Origin: Nymphaea colorata
Taxonomy: Eukaryota > Streptophyta > Magnoliopsida > Nymphaeales > Nymphaeaceae
Reading direction: 5' to 3'
Assembly: GCF_008831285.2 (NCBI RefSeq)
Contig: NC_045139.1
Coordinates: 2,736,704-2,800,703 of the forward strand
DNA length: 64,000 nucleotides
Made by a program: the position numbers and the translations under genes. The notes below the pieces were generated by a model. It saw only the letters and a list, made by a program, of their open reading frames with translations, searched no databases and was not told the DNA's origin. Below are positions 60,637 through 64,000 of this stretch, one piece after another. Within the stretch, counting starts at the first letter, position 1, and the number at the start of each line of letters is the position of its first letter.

Positions 60637-61783
60637 TCAATAACATGAATGACTCGCTATTCACTTGGCTTCTGGGTCACAACCTGCTTTTACCATGATC
60701 CAAACAGGTTGTGTGATCTTAATTATTAGAAAGGCCTTAAATTGGAGCATTTTACTATTAAGAAAAGGAGGCAAAGTACTCTTTTTATGAGTCTTGGTCT
60801 ACTATGTCAAAAATGCAAACTTAGGTTGAGTCTAGGTTTGTTTAGTAGCATCAAGATGGTTAAACTTAGTCCAAAAACGACTTTAAATTAAAAGATTGTT
60901 ATTGATGGCTTAGTAAATTTCAAAATTCACCCTCGTGGATTCATTCAGAGGATGTTTGGTAACATCTTTTTAGCTACCAAATGCCCTTTGGGAGTGCACG
61001 GGCTCTATTTTGAATATCAATGGTGTCAACATCCTATGTTGCAAAAGTAAGGTCACTGATACGCAAGTTGAAGCATAGTAGAAGAAGCATCCCAAAACAC
61101 TGAAATCATATCGTGTACCCTGTAACAAGAAGGTTGTGTGGAAGATTCAACTCTTTGTCGGGCGGGCAGTAGTTCTCTCGCTCATCTCAACCGAAAGATA
61201 AGTTAATTGACCCATCAAACCAGTAGTTGTTATTGAAAGCAAAATGAGTCCAATACAATCCAAACTTGCAATAAAGGAGTACTACAACAAGAAAGTGTCA
61301 ATACAATCCAAACATGTAACAACTGTACTATAAGACAAAGCGCTTCCACATAGATAAAGACAAAGTTCAATGTAAGGCAAATCTTTATCTAAAAAAATAA
61401 ACTTGTAGTCAGCTACTCAATAATCTCTAATATCTGTATTCTTCCTCCTTTCATATTCAAAGACAAAAAATAGAGTTTAAAATTTAAATAGTGTTTTGGT
61501 TGTCAAATTCAATAAGTTTTTCACTTAAAATGGATCTTACAGTTTGAATCAATGGAAATGGATCATATCGTTTGAGTCATTAACGTCATTGGCACAGTGT
61601 AGCTTGTCGGATTGGTAGGCCAATGAAAATCCGATAATAGTTCAATTCCTTTGTGCATTGTTCCTCTAAACTGCAAATGGTAGATGTATGGTACTCTAAT
61701 TGGCGAGTGTTTGACTCTCCAAATCTTGAAGCAGATATAGACCCCAGCAGCAAAGGGAAAGGGAACCAGCATTTGACCTCTTT

Positions 61784-61818
<35 letters not shown>

Positions 61819-62334
61819 GTGATGTCATAAACCCTAGTGATTGTCAATTTATTGGGTCATCTTGTCGGTACACAAATATGTTCAGCCATCTCAACTCCCA
61901 ATTGTCAAAATCAAAGTTTATATGAATGCAACTAATGTCTTTTTTTTTTCTCTTTTCTTTAATTTTCATCTAAAACTAGCTCCAAAGTAATGCTTCTTTG
62001 GACTTTATAATTGGTATGAACAACAAGAGTTGTATTTCTCTAGTTAGGGTTTGAACTAGCCTAAGCTCAATGTCTTTGTCTCTTGCATGGGGCATAAAAC
62101 CCACATTGCCATTCACCTGCACCCCAAAGTTTAGGCATGCTTTTGGCTTGTGCAAAGGCTGGTGCCTTAGAGATTTGAAACAGAGACTGGCTGCCTACCA
62201 CGTGTATATGTCAAACATTCTAGCATCAAACTTTTTAAAATTGGAAAAAAGATAAATGTTGCAGATTACCATTTAATTCTTGCAGATATATTCCAGTTAT
62301 ATGAAAATTTGAGTTACATTGCCATTTAACTTAA
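59341..62334. other. Gene-poor region
   Basis: No credible gene. Holds a dispersed repeat copy (60095-60270), a (TA)n tract at about 60597-60634 and a (CT)n tract at about 61790-61815. The 90-codon frame around 61653-61925 has no recognisable domain and crosses the CT repeat. Confidence 0.6.
60095..60270 (+). repeat. Dispersed repeat, copy 4
   Basis: GGAGCGGAGCCAAGGGGGGCC is followed by AAAAAATTTTTAAATTTACA, AAATTTTCAAAAATGATATT and GAAAAATTTTTGGTTTCGCC, the fullest copy of the family seen at 6960, 24005 and 29330. Confidence 0.6.
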
Positions 62335-62701
62335 GGGGGGCTTTGATAAGGCCAGAATTGTTGAATTCTAGAATTAAAGTTCTTATTTTTTATGATGCAA
62401 AAATTGTGTCATCAAACAAAGAATTTTAATTGTTGAATCATAGGCTCATTCTTCAATCAAAATTCTAAAATCGCGATTCTACCCTAGAGGTGGAACTATG
62501 ATTCCAAAATTATAAAATTATTTCAATCTCTTTTTAGGACACCTGTCATGATAGTTTTGATTCATCAATTCTGGAATCAAACTTAGAGACTATCAAACAT
62601 AAAAAGGATTTAGAACTAAATTTTTCATTTCAATTTTAGTTAAAATTTTGATTTTAGAATTTTAATTCTATAATCAAAATTCAAGGCCTTTAAACTCCCC
62701 C
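62335..62701. mobile_element. MITE with about 45-bp inverted ends
   Basis: The left end GGGGGGCTTTGATAAGGCCA and following GAATTCTAGAATTAAAGTTC are mirrored by the right end, whose reverse complement is GGGGGAGTTTAAAGGCCTTG and then ATTATAGAATTAAAATTC. The 367-bp interior is A/T-rich with many GAATT and AATTC motifs and no coding capacity. No clean target duplication is seen. The solo end at 25051 belongs to the same family. Confidence 0.65.
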
Positions 62702-63251
62702 AAAAAGAAGGTTTAATTTTTTCACAAGAAATGTTGCATCCAGAAGCACCGCTTGAGTCTTCCTTGGGGACATGGTATGGTAGACTTTCCAGTCTGCGCG
62801 CTACCGAAACTCCTCAATAATTTTTCAAAAAGCAGAAAACCAATAAATAAATAAATTTCACAGGGAACGCCCGTTTTAGACCAAATTTCAAGAAACATGC
62901 TTACCTTTTCAGATTTTCTGGATGATCCACATGTTAAGTTAGGTTACCCAACAGCGACATTTTTTTTGGTGCCCATGGTTCATGGTGATTGATTGGGACA
63001 GCTTCAGAAAACATACCGAGTAAAACTTGTCCAAAATAAGTTGTCTTTCAGGTTGACAGGATCCTCATATTATTATTTGCCTAAATATGTGCTCTAATTA
63101 AGTTTCTTAGTGTCTTAAACTGTTTTTTGTAATCTAATTATGTGAATAAATGCAAAATGTGGGAACATATAAAATTTAGAAAATGAAAAAATTTATTTTC
63201 AAATAGAATATGAGAGTAGGTATAAATTAGAAATCTTGTTTGAGGATACAA
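62702..63251. other. Intergenic, no gene seen
   Basis: AT-rich sequence without recognisable features. Confidence 0.6.
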
Positions 63252-63420
63252 TTTGTAACACCTCACTTTGAAAAGTTTCATTTCGTATTAAAAATTATGA
63301 GATAGTTTCAAGAGCTTATAAAAGAGGTTTTTAAGAGATTGTATGTCTTAGTTCATATTCTTTTTGAAGTTGGAACCGAAACTATGAAGATTCATAGGTG
63401 AATGAGAATCCGTCGAACCA
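63252..63420 (+). repeat. LTR-like remnant, partner of 18184-18430
   Basis: TTGTAACACCTCACTTTGAAAAG and GGAACCGAAACTATGAAG with ATAGGTGAAT match the earlier copy in the same orientation with clear divergence. TGTAACAC is a common start of plant gypsy LTRs, but assignment is uncertain. Confidence 0.4.
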
Positions 63421-63870
63421 AAGCCCCCTAGTCTAGTGCCGGATTAGCTCGGAAAATGGTGACACTTTTCTCAGCTATCAAACATGAGATTAAAAGTATC
63501 AATAGTTTTAAGGTACAATTTTTTGTGTTGTCAGAATAAAGAAGAGATTTATCAGTTTCCTAAAAAAGGTATAAAGTTTCGGAAATTTTGTAGTGGAAAA
63601 TTAAGAAAAGTGACAAACTTTTAGCCGTGAGGTTTATATTTTCCGCACTTTAAGAATGATGTACCGCTGATTTAATATTTTAATATGGGTGCTTTCAAGA
63701 TAAGCTGTAAAGTAACGGACTAAAATAAATATTTCTCAGCAAAGAAAAGAGAACGGCATTACTGAGAAAGATAAGGGCATAAGTGACAGTTGGTTCCACA
63801 GGGATTTATTTTCCCCTCGAATTTTCTTTCCTTCCAAGAAAAAGCCAGCTTTGGATTTTCTACCACGTTC

Positions 63871-64000
63871 CTCTCTCTCTCTCTCTCTCGCTCTCTCGGT
63901 CATACCAATCGACTGGGAGATTTCATCTCTGAATCTACTATTGCGACGGTTTCCACACTGGACCTACGAATTGGGTAGCGATGAATTCGTCGCAGTTTAT
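63871..64000 (+). CDS. Possible start of a gene running off the right edge
   Basis: A (CT)n tract at 63871-63900, typical of plant 5' leaders, is followed by about 80 bp of non-repetitive sequence and an ATG at 63981 reading MNSSQF before the window ends. Only six complete codons are visible, so neither family nor frame can be confirmed. Confidence 0.3.

Overview
The window is nuclear DNA of a flowering plant. Coding sequence is split by GT-AG introns with T-rich acceptors. The genes are plant families: a TIR-NB-LRR resistance gene, two pentatricopeptide repeat (PPR) proteins, a TIC32-like short-chain dehydrogenase, an OCRE/G-patch protein and a Harbinger-type Myb/SANT-like protein. Intergenic DNA is AT-rich, with long (TA)n, (CT)n and (GA)n microsatellites and worn transposon remnants. 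A TIR-NB-LRR gene argues against a grass or other monocot. A eudicot, magnoliid or early-diverging angiosperm such as a water lily all fit; I cannot fix the species by reading.

Layout. At 1-1334 there is a two-exon Myb/SANT-like gene on the minus strand, with a fragment of a second copy at the window edge. From 2.7 to 8.0 kb lie a degenerate copy of the first exon of the 20-23 kb PPR gene, a transposon-like element, a deleted LINE and a long imperfect inverted repeat. From 8.86 to 18.04 kb is a six-exon TIR-NB-LRR gene whose splice sites all keep frame, but which carries one frameshift in the TIR exon and one in-frame stop in the NB-ARC exon. From 20.4 to 23.4 kb is a two-exon PPR gene (minus). 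From 24 to 36 kb is a gene-poor stretch with copia, MITE and other repeats, and one weak secreted ORF. From 36.4 to 42.9 kb is an eight-exon TIC32-like dehydrogenase (plus), including one apparent GC-AG intron. Near 43.8 kb is a broken candidate for a small secreted cysteine-rich peptide.

At 45.6-54.0 kb, a PPR-E gene (minus) and a ten-exon OCRE/G-patch gene (plus) are transcribed apart from a gap of about 185 bp. One intron of the G-patch gene holds the 5' end of mitochondrial 18S rRNA, and another begins with a 109-bp tandem duplication that copies its own splice donor. From 54.6 to 59.3 kb is a graveyard of broken gene pieces: a Myb/SANT-like pseudogene, a PDR-type ABC transporter fragment and a multi-frameshift copy of a gene with three FPEIMP-type modules. 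It may be one composite transposon. From 59.4 kb to the end there is mostly repeat DNA, a MITE, and a CT-rich leader with an ATG at the right edge.

The intact genes are unrelated housekeeping and organelle-RNA genes and form no pathway. The unusual content is in the broken copies and repeats: exon-level duplication, organelle DNA inside an intron, and gene fragments gathered together. All exon models were made by hand from reading frame, splice signals and remembered family conservation; none has transcript support.
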